Origin: Streptomyces beigongshangae
GTDB lineage: Bacteria > Actinomycetota > Actinomycetes > Streptomycetales > Streptomycetaceae
Direction: 5' to 3'
DNA: 64,000 nucleotides
Assembly (NCBI RefSeq): GCF_019710745.1
Contig: NZ_JAHKJW010000002.1
Span: 76,006-140,005 of the forward strand
Positions 63,098 to 64,000 of this stretch are shown piece after piece. The translations under genes were made by a program, and so were the position numbers. The notes under the pieces are model-generated. The model had not been told where the DNA came from. It saw only the letters and a program-made list of their open reading frames with translations, and ran no database searches. Every line of letters starts with the position of its first letter. Position 1 is the first letter of the stretch.

Positions 63098-63835
63098 CTA
63101 GGGTGTCGGGGTCTCCAGCGCGTAGCCCACGCCGTGCACCGTACGGATCCGCTCGGCGCCGATCTTCCGGCGCAGCGCCTTGATGTGGCTGTCCACGGTC
63201 CGGGTGCCGGACGCGTCCGCCCAGTCCCACACCTCGGCCAGCAACTGCTCGCGCGAGAGCACCGCGCGCGGGGTGTTCGCCAGGCAGACCAGCAGGTCGA
63301 ACTCGGTCGGGGTGAGGTGCACGTCCTCGGAGCGCACCCGCACCCGGCGCTGTGCGTGGTCGATCTCCAGTTCGCCGAGGCGCAGGATGCCTGAGCGCGG
63401 CGTGGACGCGGCCAGCGCGGCCCGCTCCACCCGGCGTAGCAGCACGTGCACGCGCGCGGCCAGCTCACGCATCGAGAACGGCTTCGTCATGTAGTCGTCG
63501 GCGCCCACGCCGAGCCCGACCAGCATGTCCGTCTCGTCGTCACGGGCGGTGAGCATCATGACCGGCACGGGGCGGGCCGCCTGCACCCGGCGGCAGACCT
63601 CCAGGCCGTCGAAGCCCGGCAGCATGATGTCGAGGATCAGCAGATCGGGCTGCCATGCCTCGGCCGTGTCCACGGCGGCCGGACCGTCACCCGCTGTTTG
63701 CACGAGGAATCCTTCGGCGCGCAGCCGGGCGGCGATGGCGTCCACGATCGTCGGATCGTCCTCGACCACCAGCACCCGGCGCTGAGCGCCCGGCGTGGCC
63801 GCCGTGCCGTTGTGCGAGGTGTGTGTCTGCTCCAT
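63098..63835 (-). CDS. OmpR/PhoB-family response regulator
   Basis: This 245-residue protein has a receiver domain (residues about 18-132; phosphoacceptor in LLILDIMLPGFDG near 65, conserved Lys in MTKPFSMREL) and a winged-helix DNA-binding domain (about 150-240; LTPTEFDLLVCLAN and TVDSHIKALRRKIG). It starts at ATG 63835. It is 32 nt upstream of its sensor kinase in one operon. The signal sensed is unknown. Confidence 0.93.
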   Translation of the reverse strand: MEQTHTSHNGTAATPGAQRRVLVVEDDPTIVDAIAARLRAEGFLVQTAGDGPAAVDTAEAWQPDLLILDIMLPGFDGLEVCRRVQAARPVPVMMLTARDDETDMLVGLGVGADDYMTKPFSMRELAARVHVLLRRVERAALAASTPRSGILRLGELEIDHAQRRVRVRSEDVHLTPTEFDLLVCLANTPRAVLSREQLLAEVWDWADASGTRTVDSHIKALRRKIGAERIRTVHGVGYALETPTP

Positions 63836-63932
63836 CGCCCGCCCCTACGTGTGCTTTCCGGAACCAGTGGGGTGATTCCATGACTGCGCTTGACGCTTGA
63901 ATGATCGGCGCCAGAGCAGCAGGGTACGGGCA

Positions 63933-64000
63933 GTGACCACCGCTCGGCTATCCAGGTCTTACCGCGAGATGCACTGCGTCCGGAACGCCTCGGGCAACCG
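63933..64000 (+). CDS. Possible partial gene running off the window
   Basis: GTG 63933 lies about 9 nt after an AGCAGGG and opens a frame to the last base. The 22 residues visible (VTTARLSRSYREMHCVRN onward) are not recognised. It is divergent from the response regulator. The start and reality of the gene cannot be decided from 68 bases. Confidence 0.35.
   Translation, partial: MTTARLSRSYREMHCVRNASGN

Noticed and set aside
63881-63901. Six-codon ORF (ATG to TGA) upstream of the response regulator
   Set aside because: Too short to support, and no conserved leader-peptide pattern is visible.

Overview
The window is a gene-dense, very GC-rich actinobacterial chromosome segment, almost certainly from a Streptomyces. 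Diagnostic content includes eizA-CYP170A, a DasR/das chitobiose locus, wblE, a SigH locus, Ni-superoxide dismutase with SodX, and a fused E2-E1 Kgd protein. From memory, the order follows the S. coelicolor segment around SCO5220-SCO5284, so this is core chromosome with a few accessory insertions. I see no tRNA, rRNA, CRISPR array, transposase or integrase.

Layout: (1) 0-5 kb: a TPR protein, peptide deformylase, then the albaflavenone pair eizA-cyp170A. (2) 4.7-10 kb: class Ia ribonucleotide reductase nrdA-nrdB and the AraC/GlxA-type regulator nrdS. The nrdA leader carries a cobalamin riboswitch, and just upstream are two NrdR-box-like repeats spaced 31 bp apart. (3) 10-15.5 kb: nucleoside hydrolase, the MctP/DUF3311 monocarboxylate symporter pair and the CstA/YbdD carbon-starvation pair. 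(4) 15.8-22.9 kb: the aminosugar regulon dasR / dasABC-dasD / nagB with four DasR-type operators, and a fifth orphan operator at 23.8 kb. (5) 23-30 kb: TetR regulator, PdtaS-like kinase, wblE, diacylglycerol-kinase-like protein, and the sigH-ushX stress locus. (6) 30-38.5 kb: UBP zinc finger, CPA1 antiporter, PLP enzyme, amidase, then a family 2B encapsulin with an inserted cyclic-nucleotide-binding domain and an adjacent polyprenyl diphosphate synthase (an encapsulated isoprenoid enzyme system), TetR and a DHFR-like reductase. (7) 39-44 kb: DGPF/ECF42 pair, AraC/VOC pair, two divergent ANTAR proteins. (8) 44-50 kb: sodN/sodX, CGNR regulator, methyltransferase, polar amino-acid ABC importer. 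(9) 50-57 kb: malic enzyme, alcohol dehydrogenase-like protein, an HTH/Clp-N pair that looks leaderless and autoregulated, PadR/DUF4097 operon, and a TTA-containing membrane protein gene. (10) 57-64 kb: DUF6104, Kgd and an OmpR-type two-component system.

Functional links: DasR, DasABC, DasD and NagB make a pathway from external chitobiose to fructose-6-phosphate. Nrd genes appear to be controlled at transcription (NrdR) and by AdoCbl (riboswitch). SigH and its anti-sigma factor overlap by GTGA, which supports a long and a short form of SigH. Many gene ends carry perfect long hairpins (13-29 bp) without T-tracts, typical of Streptomyces terminators. A related GC-rich repeat recurs at four of these gene ends. 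Locus tags and literature links are given from memory and should be treated as such.
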